From contig CP141141.1 in NCBI GenBank assembly GCA_035235625.1, positions 9,669,968-9,733,967 of the forward strand: a stretch of 64,000 nucleotides of DNA. The letters run 5' to 3'. Of this stretch, positions 1-11,118 are shown piece by piece. Source of the DNA: Saururus chinensis. Its lineage: Eukaryota > Streptophyta > Magnoliopsida > Piperales > Saururaceae. The notes under the pieces are model-generated. The model was not told the DNA's origin, ran no database searches, and saw only the letters and a list, made by a program, of their open reading frames with translations. Position 1 is the first letter of the stretch; the number at the start of each line of letters is the position of its first letter. The position numbers were made by a program, and so were the translations under genes.

Positions 1-424
1 TTCCGATTGTAAATTTTTCATTCTATATGTGTTGCATCGGATTCAAGGTCCGATTGTGAATGTTCTATCCTGCGAGTAATTTAACGGATTTAATGCGAAC
101 TCCGATTTTATGGATTTTGATTTTAAATCAGAAACGATTTGAAATGTTTGGCTTGCATGTGTTGCAAGGTATTTGATGTGAGCATTGATTTTATAAATTT
201 TGATTTCAAGTTAGGAATTATATAAAATTTCTGTCTGAGTTAGTTTGATTGGGTTTTATACGAATTCCGCTTTCGAATTAAATTCAATCGGAATTATGTG
301 TTCTAAACACATTATGTGATTTTCTGAAAATGTTTTAAGTGACTTCAATTTTGAATGGTTCATGTGTTGAACTTCGATTTTGAATGATTTGAAATTTAAG
401 AACAGACTTCAAATTATTTGGAAG

Positions 425-993
425 ACGGTTTGACTACCTATAAGAAACCACCAAAACACCCACAGTAGGGGATGTGTGGTGGAATGCTCTAGGATTTGTT
501 CTACCGATGAAGTTCAAAACATAGGTATTTCAAAAGATTCGCTGAAGGCGAATTTATCAAGAAAATTATTTTGATAAAAGGTAGAACTCCCTATGAGGAG
601 CCACCAAACGCTTGTGGTATGGGACACACAGTGTTAGTGGATCACTCTAAGGATAGTTCTGCTAGCATTTTGAAATAAAATTTCAAAATGATTCATATTT
701 TGAAAGTTCGCCTTAACTTAAGGCGAAGTTATTTTGAAAGCCAGTAGCATTCCTGAAGAGGAACTGCCTAACATTTGTGGTATGGGACATGCAATGTGGG
801 TAGACCACTCTACAGTTGAGTCTGCCGGTAGTTTTATTCTAAAAAGTTAATTTCAAACCTTATGTATTTTGAAAAACGATTTGAAATTATAAAAGCGTCT
901 CAATGGCCAGTAGAATTACTAAGAGGAAACCATCAAATGCCCGTGTTATGGGACATGCGGCGTAAATGAGTATCCCTTTAGTAAATCGACGCA
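425..993 (+). repeat. Four diverged ~160-bp tandem units
   Basis: Four units begin near 425, 581, 741 and 905. Each reads: a short 'ccta-agaggaacc' block, 'gtggtatgggacac', 'ccactcta', 'gttctgccg' and then a run resembling 'ttttgaaa'. Identity between units is moderate, so the array is old. It lies in the 3' non-coding part of the Gypsy-like element. Confidence 0.7.
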
Positions 994-1519
994 TATATTG
1001 AGACAAAGTTTTAATTTCAAGTCTGTTTTGTCTTGGTATGTGTCTTTGAGTTGGGATGTGAATGTAGAATGGTTGTTTTAAGCGGGATTGAATCTTGAAG
1101 GTTGGTTGTTATGACGATGTTTTGATCGAGCCAAATTTATGGCTCTATTTTCAGAAAGAAAATTATGTTTTCTGAAAATGATTTGGTGCGTACGATGGTA
1201 TGTGAGTGTTGATGCGTTTTGATTTTGTATGAGCCATTTAATGTTTTGGTTTCATACAGTGATGTGATTTGACTTCGTACGAGCCATTGAATATTTTGGT
1301 TTTCGTACAGTGATTTAGCATGGATTTTGCTATGTTTTGAATTATGTGATGATTATTTCATGGGCTTGCGAACATGGAATAATCATAGAGTGATGATGCC
1401 CGCCGAGAAAAATAATCGGCAAGTGGCGTGCACAAGGTAGAGCATCGTGGGAAAGCTCTATCCCTAAGTGGCCCTCGTTTGCCCCATGAGCGCCGAGGGT
1501 AGGCCGTTGGGTGTCACAG

Positions 1520-1880
1520 CTTGTGGTTTTAACTCGAGCACGAGTTTGCGGTTTTGATTCGGGTGTGATTTTGTGGTTTTGGCTCGGGAGTGAGCTTGTG
1601 GTTTTGGCTCAGGTGTGAGCTTGTGGTTTTAACTCAAGCGCGAGTTTGTGGTTTTGATTCGGGTGTGATTTTGTGGTTTTGGCTCGGGAGTGAGCTTGTG
1701 GTTTTGGCTCAGGTGTGAGCTTGTGGTTTTAACTCAAGCGCGAGTTTGTGGTTTTGATTCGGGTGTGATTTTGTGGTTTTGGCTCGGGAGTGAGCTTGTG
1801 GTTTTGGCTCAAGTGTGAGCTTGTGGTTTTGGCTCGAGTGCGCGCTTCTGGATTTTACAAGTTTTGGCTCGAGTGCGAGC
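1520..1880 (+). repeat. 25-bp tandem repeat with 100-bp higher-order period
   Basis: The basic unit is about 25 bp (cttgtggttttggctcgggag type). Four variants (aactcgag, gattcggg, ggctcggg, ggctcagg) follow one another in fixed order. The whole 100-bp set restarts at 1520, 1620 and 1720, almost unchanged, before the pattern decays near 1850-1880. It sits about 390 bp upstream of the LTR. Confidence 0.85.
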
Positions 1881-2272
1881 TTGTGGATTTTATGTGTTTT
1901 GACACGGGGGTGGGTTATGGATGCGATGTGTTTTGGATTCTGTATCTCGATTTATCTGATTTTGATGTAAAAATCAGATTGTGATTCAAGTGTTTTATCC
2001 CGTCACGTGTCATTGGATTACATTGTGACAGTTTATCCAAACTCAAATTATCGAATTTTGATTTTGAGTGCTTAATTCGATTGTAATTATCGGATTTGGT
2101 TTTGTCCTATCCGAGTATGAAGTCTCGGATTGTGTTTCTCAAGTTGTTTTTCAATATTTAAAATTATCGGAATGTTGTTTGTGGTTGCTATCCGATTAAG
2201 ATCGGATTGTGTGGTGAGGTGAGATTTCTTGGGGCGAATTGCGAGGACGCAATTCATTTAAGGGGGGAAGAA

Positions 2273-4635
2273 TGTAACGACCCATTTTCCGGTTACGCTT
2301 AACCTGGGGGAGTTAAGGGTAATCTAATGATTTGTAATTAGGGTTAGGGGGTTTCATTAGGTGAAATCCCTGTATCTAAGTAGAGGTCAGAGTAACAAGC
2401 GTGATGAATCGAAGAACGCACGAAATGGAGGTCGGGAGCGAAAGCTATGGCCTCGGGAAGCGTGATACATGGGCCGGGCTCACTGGAAAAGAGCGGGATA
2501 ACCTACCCATGTGTGGTCTTGTATCGAAGGGCTCGTCAATATGAGTCCATCGATATGTAGAACGCACGATTCCGACTTCGGGGTAAGAAGATATCGCACG
2601 TTGAAGTTTAGATAATTTTAGATTAAAATAATATAGAAAAATATTATTTTAATCAAATAAGGACAGATTAGCTGGCATCATCATGACGCCAGCGGCTGGC
2701 GTCAGCTGCGCCCTCGACGCGCGGTGCAGCGCCGTGTGGTGGGGGGGCTGCGGGCCCGCGCAGATCCTGGATAGGGCCCGCGCGGACCCGGGATAGGGCC
2801 CGCGTCGTGGGCCGGCTCCCGCGCGGCGTGGGGCTGAGCTCCACACGACGCGGGGCGCATCCTCGGGACACGAGCGCAGTGCGCGGCCAGCGCATCACGC
2901 GTCGTGCGTCGCACAAGCACACAACGCGTGGCACGCGCATCTCGGGAGCATCTCATACAACCTCGGCTTCTCCTCTATATAGACGGATCCCGTTTCATTT
3001 TCCAGGAGGAAAATTCTCTCCCACGTTTTCATATTTCTCTCCCACGTTCAGAAACTTCTGTTCTTCATTTCTCACTCATTTAAGTCCGATTCGAGTCGTT
3101 CTTGAGGCGTTCCTAGCTAATTCAAGGGTGATCTATGCAATAGCATAGTCAATTATTCGAGTTGGCGCTCCTATAAGGGAGGAACGACCCGGGGTAAGAG
3201 GAGGCTGTCCGCCACCCTCCTACCCCAAGAGAGAAGAGAGAGAGAGAGATGGCCCGGTGAGAGAGGAGGCTTCGTCCTCCGTTACCAGGCCAAATCAAGA
3301 GAAGTGGCCCGAAGTAGGGGAGGCTTCGTTCTCCACCGAAGGGCCACGATGTGTGAGGAACACCCCGAGTAGGGGAGGTTCTGTCCGCAGCCCACGGGCG
3401 CAAAAAATGAGAAGTCTCCGGGAAAGGGGAGAGTTGGTTGGGTCGTCTTTCGGTGCAAGGCGATGAATGTATGGAGGCTAGAGGAGGCTCTGTCCACTGT
3501 CTCCGGATCTGAAGGGGGAGGACGCCCAGAAACGAGCTTCCCAAATACTGCTACCCCGTGAGACATTAGGGGAGTAAGAGTTTCTTACCTCTTATTTTAA
3601 TTATAGAACGACATGTGCTAGTTATGATGTGTATCGTCTCACTTTGGGTTAGAGAGAGACGGGCTGTGCGTGTGTTTATATTATGATGTGCTTTGCTTAT
3701 ATGCCATGATGTGTGCCGTCTCACTTTGGATTAGAGAGACACGGGTTGTGTGTGTTTTTATATTATGATATGTTTTGCTTATATGCCATGATATGTGCTT
3801 TTATGCCATGATGTGTTCCGCCTCTCTCTAGGTTAGAGAGAGACGGGCTGTGCATGGGTTTATATTATGGTATGTTGTGCTTATATGTCATGATGTGTGC
3901 CGTCTTGCTCTGGGATAGATAGAGACGGGTTGTGCGTGTGTTTATATTATGATATGCTATGCCTTTATGTCATGATGTGTGCCGTCTCGCTCTGGTTTAG
4001 AGAGAGACGTGTTGTGTGTATGTTCAGTCTTGGCTCAGTGATAGAGGGAGACCTATGATTGTGTTCCTTCTCACTCTATGATAGAGCAAGACGTGTGATG
4101 CGTGTGGTCTCAACTAAGTGATATAGCGAGACGTGTGGTGTGTGTTCATTCTCGGCTCAGTGATGGAGCGAGACATGTGAATGTGATGGTCTTGCTCTGG
4201 GGTAGAGTGAGACATGTTGTGGTGGTTGTGTGGTGCTCGTCTCTATGATAGAGCGAGATATGTGTTGTCGGTGTTTTACGGGTTTTCATATAACCCCGTT
4301 TAAATATTCAGAGATACATATTTTATACGTATGTGTTTTTGGTATGCCAGTTGTATGTAGTAGCCAATAGGCAGAACTACGTCCGGATCTGATTGTATCG
4401 GAGTAACATCGTGGATGTTATCCGATATGTACGTTGGCAACCAACGGCAATGCAACGTTGGCCCGGTCTGAATTAGTTATATAATTAGGCTAGTTCTTGC
4501 CTACATGCAATGGAGCGCTAAAGTTCCGTAGCGTGTAGAGGAACGAGAAGACTCTCGCACTCAGAGTGTGCTGCTCTTGGTTCTGGGTTTGGCTTTCATT
4601 AATTTCAGACCCTCGGCCCGGGTCGGGGTGTCACA
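2273..4635 (+). mobile_element. 3' LTR of the Gypsy-like element, family 1 (relic)
   Basis: The LTR starts TGTAACGACCC just after a polypurine tract and ends in GGGTCGGGGTGTCACA, about 2.36 kb. A TATA box (tatatag, 2976-2982) lies in a GC-rich segment, and the transcript start would follow it. The second half holds tandem units. Its start and end, and the 'gtctcggctcagtgatagagcgagac' type motif split over several units, resemble the solo LTR at 29274-31157, so I place both in one family. It is inserted in or next to a MULE transposase fragment. The small reading frames inside the LTR are not genes. Confidence 0.7.
3650..4270 (+). repeat. Tandem repeats inside the family-1 LTR
   Basis: There are two adjoining arrays. 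In the first, four units of roughly 100 bp contain 'tgtgccgtctc', 'gagagagacggg' and 'tatattatgat'. In the second (from about 4025), shorter units of about 60 bp contain 'tcggctcagtgatagag' and 'cgagac'. A shorter version of the second array occurs in the LTR at 29274-31157 (about 30570-30690). Confidence 0.7.
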
Positions 4636-5515
4636 CCTATTGATCCTATTAACTATATACTCCCTAATTTTTCTTGTTTGCTTTCTCAATATAGCTTCCA
4701 CTCTGGGAGTATATGGGGTGGCCATGACAGAGGCATCAGAAGATCGTTTAACAAAAAAATTTATGAGTCGATAAAAGATAGCTGACACTAAAGCCTGCAT
4801 GGGTAAACTTCGTGCCCCCTTCAAGACGCTATTTAAACTTCCAGCTATATTTGTAGTAATCATGCCAAATGTCATAAAACCACTGTGGGCAAGAGATCAC
4901 TATGCAGGATGCAATTCTCCTCCTAAGAAGAGATGTTTTGCCCTAGGGCTCTCTTAACCAAGCAAGTCCATTTTAGTATCAAAGTTTTCTATTATAAGTG
5001 CACAAGCTGCTACCCCAATCAAGTTCGTCAATGTATCATTTTTGAACTCATTAAAATTTACTTTTATGTGACGGATGCAATAACGATGGTGGTACCGAGG
5101 CTTGGGAAGAACCTCAGGCACGGCCTTCTGAAGCGCCTTATGCCGATCTAAAATAATGACAATGTTCGTCATGCCCATTAATACATGATCCCTCAGTTCC
5201 ATTAGAAATCATTTCCGATTGTCTCCATCTTCCTTCCTGACAAGCCCGAATGTAAGAAAATAACTCATTATTTCCATCTGTAGCCGTTGCAGCCATAAGA
5301 GCACTGGGATATCTGCCATACAAGTGAGTGGCATCAATACCAATCACGGGGATGCAATGTCGAAACCCTACTATAGACGACCCAAATGCCCAAGACAATT
5401 GCTTAAATCTCCTACATATGCCACCATTTGCACGATATACTTCATCATCCTCTAAGCGGTAGTAGGTGTTAGGATTCACTTCTTGCACTGCCCTTAGGTA
5501 CATTGGCCCAGTTTG
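4636..5515 (-). pseudogene. MULE transposase catalytic fragment
   Basis: Minus-strand frames spell the middle of a plant MuDR-type transposase. From 5503 down one reads YYRLEDDEVYRANGGICRRF, then VIGIDATHLYGRYPSALMAA, which is the segment around the first catalytic Asp. Next comes a piece with LDRHKALQKAV and YHHRYCIRHI, the usual region before the histidines. Near 4860-4640 it reads TTNIAGSLNSVLKGARSLP, the segment that precedes the SWIM zinc finger in full-length proteins. The pieces lie in different frames, so the gene is broken. N-terminal and SWIM parts are absent here; the LTR at 2273-4635 abuts its downstream end. Homologous N-terminal and SWIM parts without the catalytic domain lie at 8265-9538. 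Whether both came from one ancestral element is open. Confidence 0.8.
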
Positions 5516-5675
5516 AAGATGAAACCGTCTGCACGATGACCCGGTTTTGTCTTTCAGAACGACGAAATCAACTTAAGCTGATTTTGTCGTTCTGAATGAC
5601 GAAACTGCCACACTTGGCTGAATTTAGCCTTCGGTCTCAAAACAACACTGATTTCGTCATTCTAAACGACAAAAT
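5510..5675 (+). repeat. Left terminal inverted repeat of the PMD-MULE
   Basis: The arm includes two palindromic modules (tttgtcgttctgaatgacgaaa and tttcgtcattctaaacgacaaa types) joined by 'aacttaagctga'. Its reverse complement aligns with 10335-10500 over at least 130 bp with roughly 75-80% identity by eye. Relative to the right arm it lacks one short module (about 20 bp) after 'cggtttc'. Confidence 0.75.
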
Positions 5676-5889
5676 CAAAATAATTTTTTTTAAAATTACT
5701 ATTTAAAACTAATTTTATCACATGTCCCTGTTCATTCATTCAAAACATACGCAATACATGCACGACTTCATTCATTCCACCCATAACAAATATCACCAAA
5801 ACAAATATCACCATCACGAATATCACCATAACAAATATCAATAAGGTTCATCATAGACGAGTAACAAATATAGTGCATCACAAGTAATG

Positions 5890-8168
5890 TCATAATCTCC
5901 TATGTCCTTGTCCTCGTCCTTGACGGTGGTGTACGAGCTCCTCATGATCTACTTCTAGCTCTGGCTGTGGCTCTGGTTCTGGCTCGGGCTCGGGCTCCGG
6001 CTGCAACTCCATGTCCCACTCTTGCTCAGGCTCCAGCTCTGGCTCAGCATAAGTAATAGATGGTGCAATACGTTCTGGCCAATGTCTTCTATAATATAAA
6101 ATTGGATCTGGCTAAGCTACATGTGCAGTGTTTGGAAATGATGAACCTGGAGGAGAGCTATATACTGCTAATGATGATGGAATATCAGGGCATGAATAAT
6201 GCATCGGTTGCGTCTAAGCGGCCTCGTCGACAGGATAATCTCGATGAACATCTGTGATCACCGAATGAAGTAGTGGCAAGCTACGAAGGACATCATTAGA
6301 CGCTCTAATCACCGACTCACATGCTGCTGCTAAGTCCTTGCGCGAAGTACAGGTGGCAAGTGCATCACTCAAATATGTATTAGTATGCCGAACCTGACGA
6401 AGCTATAAAAAAATAAATTAAATAATTAAAACAAAATAAGAAAATAATATATGCCTTAATTAACAAAGTTGTACTTACTAGAGCTGCCTCAGATGCTCCC
6501 CTAGGCTGATATGTCATCTCCTTTACATTATCGCGCGGTAAAATATATCGTCGTGTAATCGGTAAATACCACTGCATATAAGTACTATGAACATCTCGCA
6601 ATGTCGTAGCCATCTCCCCTCTAATAACAGTGGCTCTCTTGTCCTCCCATCGAGTAATATACGACCCATGATGTATAGCCTAGTCGGTAATATGGCGGCC
6701 ATGTCGAGTGATGCGATGGACAAACTCGACAATAGAAGGTGGGACTCCTTGCTCCAGGTTAAACTGAAGCATTACATGATCCGACACATACATCTTGATA
6801 ATCTCGTAACATATTAGAGGGGTTCGAGAAAGACACACCTCTCGACCGTCCGTGCAGAGTGGAGGTAACACAGCCAACAAGTCTTCCCAGTATGGCTGCC
6901 AAATAATCTATACAATATATAAAGATAATTTAGTTTAAATAACGACAAATTTTTTTAAAATCATTACATAAAAAAGTTCAACACGGTAATAAAATTACCT
7001 GGTATGGCCGCTAGTGGTCTAACTCCCCTCTATACAATTGAAGGACTCCTTGTGGATTTTCGGTTCTCTTTTTCCGAACATTCCACCTTAAGGAGTTAAT
7101 TTTAAGAAATGAGTTCAACATATGTACATAAAACGTTGCTAAAAAAGTAATGTGGTAAACATAAATACAACCTACCTCGCCCCTAATGGAGCACCCTCAA
7201 CCAAGCGACCCATCTCAGCAGTTGGTCGGTTGATGTGTAAGTGCTCCCATGACCATAACTATGTCATAAAATAGTGATAAAAAATATTAGAGTTAAAAAA
7301 TTATACGTGACTAAAACACCAAGTAAAGTTACACAATTAATTACCTGAAGAAGGGTCGACAGCCCGCAATCCCCGAGGTCATGGCCTGACATGCTTTTCC
7401 TGACTCTCGGTATAAGAATGCGAGAGTAGCACTGCCTCATGAATAAGTGCCAACCATGTCAAAGTCGGCAAAGAGAGAGAGATACAAAACATGCACATAG
7501 CTACTCGTGGTATCCGCAAATATCGTGGCTCCAAGTAAATGTAATAGATAGGCTCGTGCATGCTGCTCGATAACTATCTTTGTAGCATTGGTTGGGAGCT
7601 CGTGAAACTCCTATAAGAGCCATCGTAGGCTCACTCGGCTACCATGCATCACTGTAGTAGGAGGAGCTCTACCAAGAAGTCTAACTAATATGTCCATATG
7701 TGCTCCTCTTGTCTTGCCTGTCATCGGACGCCCATCAATATGAAGTCCTAATAGAACTGCCACATCCATGAGCGTGATGGACATCTCTCCATATGACAAA
7801 TGAAACGTCTGAGTCTCTCTCCTCCATCTCTTAACAAGAGCTGTCAATAGAGGCCGATCGAGATGGACGTACTGTAGATGAATGAAATGGTTGAATCCCG
7901 CTCGCTCGATATAAGGTAAAATATGCTCATCTATGGGCCAATGACGGAGATATTTAAAATGCTCGGTGCACTCAACGCACCCGGGGTCCTATAATAAATT
8001 TTAAAATTATAACATGGCATACTATATCATCCAAAAAATGAAACAAATTTTATAAAAAATTTATCATACCTCTCCTCTCCAAATAGCAACAGACCTATGT
8101 GACTCCTGCTGTATAAATACGGAAGTGTCACTCGGTCCTAGCCCGTAAGAAGGCTCTGCATGATCCAT
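5890..8168 (-). pseudogene. Plant mobile domain (PMD) gene inside a MULE
   Basis: The proposed start is ATG at 8168-8166. Exon 1 (8168-8070, 33 codons) ends at a GT donor. Exon 2 starts at 7988 with DPGCVECTEHFKYLRHWPID and includes the PMD core: RPLLTALVKRWRRETQTFHL, then YGEMSITLMDVAVLLGLHID and GRPMTGK (about 7730-7860). Later blocks read WSWEHLHINRPTAEMGRLVE (7258-7165) and LICYEIIKMYVSDHVMLQF (about 6830-6770), typical of the PMD C-terminal half. The tail near 5900-6040 is rich in EP repeats. PMD is known from host MAIN/MAIL proteins and from plant Gypsy and MULE transposons. Two in-frame stops follow RWLL in exon 2, and the frame into exon 3 does not match, so this copy is probably dead. 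Confidence 0.75.
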
Positions 8169-8264
8169 ATTATCTGCAAAAAATTTCGATCATATCATTA
8201 ATCGGAAGGAATAGATACATACGTAACTAAAAAAATAGAATAAATACAGAGGTTGATTATATGT

Positions 8265-9538
8265 TTACCAATCAATGGGAGGGTTTCTACATGATTTACT
8301 ATTATGCCCACTTTGTTTACACCTCCCGCATTTATATCCTCCTCTACCATCTCTTTCCATTGTTCTACGGTCCATAGTATTCTTAATGGGAACAGACCGT
8401 GGGCGACCAGGTTGCCTTGTTGCTATTGGTGGGTATAACACAAAAGGTATATCCCTCTCCCAATACTCCCGACCACGAGGAGAATAAAATTCTGCGGAGT
8501 ACATATTTTTATAAGTAGAAGATGTGTAAAATAGTGATGCATGGATTGGCTCCCACCACTTTGCCCACACGACGATAAGGTGCGAGCAAGGATAACCATA
8601 AACCCGAGGGATGTTGCATGTACAAGTATGCATCACAGCATTTACTATAACCTTTCGGGCATTTGCTCCACTTACTTCGTCAATATTATCTTCACCTTCA
8701 TTATCCTTATTTTCATCAATATCTTCACCGTAGACATATCCCCCCTATATATAAACATCGCATATGTATTAAATTTCGTAAGCCTAAAAAAGTTAAATTC
8801 ATTTATAAATATATATTTCACCTTTGATTAGATGGTCCAGCATCAGTATGGCCAATATACGTGTAGGGGTAATAAATGCCCATCAAACTTTGAGTTTCAT
8901 ACCATGCACCGCCTTGAGACATTTGAACGCTAAATGGCTCGTGTGCATGCGTCGTGGACCTTCCATATTACACACAAAATCTCAAAATTTAGCTAAACGT
9001 ATTTTCATTAAAGGATAATAATATTCAAAACGTATTCACAACTAAATCAACCTTACCTCCAATTAGGTCCACTTCCATTGTAAATAGGGGCAGACGACCT
9101 ATGATGTTCATTTAAAGCTACTGTCATAGATAAATTTCCTTCTTCTTTGTCGTCCACCGGCATTTGCATATGACTTTCATTGTTCACATTTCTATCCGAG
9201 CTCTTGTGTGAGCTTTTGTGAGAGCTCCTATGTGAACTACTTCGCCTTTCACTAGTCACTCGGGCCTCTTTTTCAAGAAATAGCTCGAAAGAAATTTTGT
9301 CACATGAGTGGTGAAACATAAAAGCCATTGATGCATCATCATTTATGCACATTAGTATCATTCTCGATCCATAGGACGGAATATTACATTTGATAGTAAT
9401 TTTCCATCTTCTTCGATCCAACCCAACCTTACTTGCTACGTGCATCTCAAATTCATCAAATGTAGACGGTTTCTTAATTAATAATCTTTCTGTGCGTCCA
9501 TCGTAGTTAATTAAAAAACTAACCATTTCTTCTGCCAT
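8265..9538 (-). pseudogene. PB1-SWIM-zinc-knuckle MULE protein lacking the DDE domain
   Basis: Exon 1 (9538-9057, ATG at 9538) encodes a PB1-like N-terminus: MAEEMVSFLINYDGRTERLL, followed by a Ser/His-rich stretch (SSSHRSSHKSSHKSS). It ends at a GT donor. Exon 2 (about 8959-8822) continues in phase with HAHEPFSVQMSQGGAWYETQ. Exon 3 (8744-8265) has an acidic segment, a SWIM zinc finger (CTCN...GYPCSH), the GRPRS motif and a CCHC knuckle (CGRCKQSGHNSKSC), then TAA. In full-length MULE transposases a catalytic domain of several hundred residues separates the acidic and SWIM parts; here they are directly joined, so this is an internal-deletion form. The phase between exons 2 and 3 is off by one in my splice model, so the gene is either broken or spliced in a way I did not see. 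Confidence 0.7.
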
Positions 9539-10334
9539 TTCTATTCAATTAATTTATAAACAATAAATTAAATTAATATTAGATTAAGCAAATTAATACT
9601 AATATATACACTAACCAATATATTTTCAAAATATACGCATAGAAACTAATAGATTTACCAAGTATATAAGCATATCATGAAGACTTTATATTAATGAGTA
9701 AATTTCCTAATCAATAAAATTACACAATTAATGCGATAACAGATGCAATGTCATATACCATATAAGCCGTAAAAAAAACACTAAAGCCCCTCAACAAAAA
9801 ATGCTCATTTTTAACTAAATCATCCAAATCGCACATTACACGAAAATACTGAATTAATAAAGAGTTCATAAGCTACTTACCAACACCGAAACAACTTGGA
9901 GCAATACTTCCATAAGAGGCAAAATGCAAAACCTAGACACGTAGTAAATATTTAATTTAAGTACAGACTTTACATGAAGATATTTCTAAATCAATTATTT
10001 AACAAAATGGAGAATTAGGGTACCACGGATTGGGTACGAATTGGGCGCAAGTACGATGGCGGCCAACAGAGAATTCTGTGGGAAGGAGAAATGACGTCGG
10101 CGGTGGGACTGGCAGGGCCAGATGTTAGCAAAGGCGGCGAAGCGAAATGGTGGGATTGGCTACGGGACGGGTGTCGGGACTAGCGGCGGGCTGGATGTCC
10201 GTTGTAGGCTAGACGGCGGCAGAGGCGGCGAAGCAGACTAGACATCGTGGGCAAAACCTGGCGGAGCGAAAACCAACTGGTCGAAGGCACTAGAAACGTG
10301 ACTGGAGGCAGAGCGGATTCGTGTCTATAACAAC
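9539..10334. other. MULE interior without a recognised gene
   Basis: 9539-10010 is AT-rich, probably the upstream region of the minus-strand transposase-like gene. 10020-10330 is GC-richer (ggcggcgaagcgg type runs). A 75-codon minus-strand frame occurs at 10180-10407, but it runs into the terminal repeat and resembles nothing I know. Confidence 0.5.
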
Positions 10335-10545
10335 GATGATTTCGTCGTTTAAAGTGTTGTTGGCGAGACCGAAGGATAAAATGGGTTAAGTGTGACAGTT
10401 TTGTCATTCAGAATTACAAAATCAGCTTAAATTAATTTTGTCATTCTGAATGATAAAACTAGGTCAACTTATAAACGGTTTCGTCGTTTAGAACGACAAA
10501 ATCATCTTCAAACTAATTTTGTAGTTTTAAACGACAAAATTAACT
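10335..10545 (+). repeat. Right terminal inverted repeat of the PMD-MULE
   Basis: This is the counterpart of 5510-5675. It carries three palindromic modules, at about 10400-10455, 10480-10505 and 10518-10540, each a variant of ttttgtc-nnnn-gacaaaat. The following 10545-10720 is AT-rich and resembles the outer arms of the other MULEs in this window (ttggctggc, then runs of ttaaataatt type). Confidence 0.75.
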
Positions 10546-10720
10546 TAAAAAATAAAAAAAAATCACACTAACAGCAACTACTTGGCTGGCACTATAGCAA
10601 AAAAAATACTATTTTATAAAATATTTCTTAAAATAATATATTTTAATAATTTTTAATAATTATTATTTTAATAATTATTTTTAAATAAAAATTTAAAAAA
10701 TAATTATAATAATAAAATAG

Positions 10721-11118
10721 GTTATATTTAAAAGCGGCCTAGCCCTAGCAATCCCGCTTCGCCCCATTAACCCGAATAAACAACACAGCCGTTCTTGGTT
10801 TCTTGATGTTATTCACCGAACCCGGTCGCCTCACTGTTCCGTCGCGTGCGTTATTTTTATTGGGCACTTCGGAGCGCTTCACAGCAGATCCGAACGTCCA
10901 AGTGCTTGTTGGTGGAGCTAGCATAGTTAGTGGAGCTTCTGCCAGTTATCCCGGATACGGACATAATTTTTGTGCACACGAAAACATTTTCGACGAAAAT
11001 CGTCTGCATCTTCTTCAATTTCTCTGAGAAGTGCGAACTCTTGTGTTTGTCGCGCATTCAGACGGATGAGAAGTTGGTGTTGATTCTGCGAATCCTCTGC
11101 TCATCCACCACAGGAGGG
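10721..11118 (+). promoter_or_regulatory. Probable SNF8 core promoter and 5' leader
   Basis: A TATA-like sequence (tatattta, about 10723-10730) lies at the edge of the AT-rich MULE arm, followed by a switch to GC-richer sequence at 10735. If transcription starts about 30 bp downstream, the 5' leader is about 350 bp. The leader contains an ATG at 10806. No other gene candidate separates this region from the SNF8 start codon. The position of the transcription start is inference. Confidence 0.45.
10806..11027 (+). other. Possible upstream ORF in the SNF8 leader
   Basis: ATG at 10806 opens a 73-codon frame that closes 91 bp before the SNF8 start codon. The peptide (MLFTEPGRLTVPSRALFLLG...) matches no family I recognise. 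It would act as an uORF only if transcription starts upstream of 10806; a start after 10830 would remove it. Confidence 0.3.

Larger units (their letters stand above)
1..2272 (+). mobile_element. 3' non-coding part of a Gypsy-like LTR retroelement (relic)
   Basis: This stretch ends in a purine-rich tract (AAGGGGGGAAG, about 2260-2270) directly before an LTR that starts with TGTAACGACCC, so it is the 3' end of an element whose 5' part lies outside the window. I find no protein domain in it. It is low in coding signal and carries two tandem-repeat blocks (425-993 and 1520-1880). Tandem arrays between pol and the 3' LTR are known from the Tat/Ogre group of plant Gypsy elements; assignment to that group here is inference. 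The element is a fossil and incomplete in this window. Confidence 0.65.
5510..10720 (-). mobile_element. Mutator-like element carrying a PMD gene
   Basis: Inverted repeats bound this segment: 5510-5665 matches the reverse complement of about 10335-10500, sharing GAGACCGAAGG, AAGTGTG-CAGTTT, GTCATTCAGAA and ACAAAATCAGCTTAA. The arms contain palindromes of the type gatttcgtc-gacgaaatc. Inside, on the minus strand, are a PB1/SWIM transposase-like gene (9538-8265) and a PMD gene (8168-5890). Long terminal inverted repeats, a SWIM-zinc-knuckle protein and an accessory PMD gene fit the MULE superfamily. The outer right edge is uncertain because 10545-10720 is very AT-rich, and the outer left edge merges into the transposase fragment. 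I could not find a clear target duplication. No complete catalytic domain is present, so it is non-autonomous. Confidence 0.75.

Noticed and set aside
2649-3148. Long overlapping frames on both strands in GC-rich DNA
   Set aside because: They lie inside an LTR near its TATA box; the high GC content alone removes stops. No domain is recognisable.
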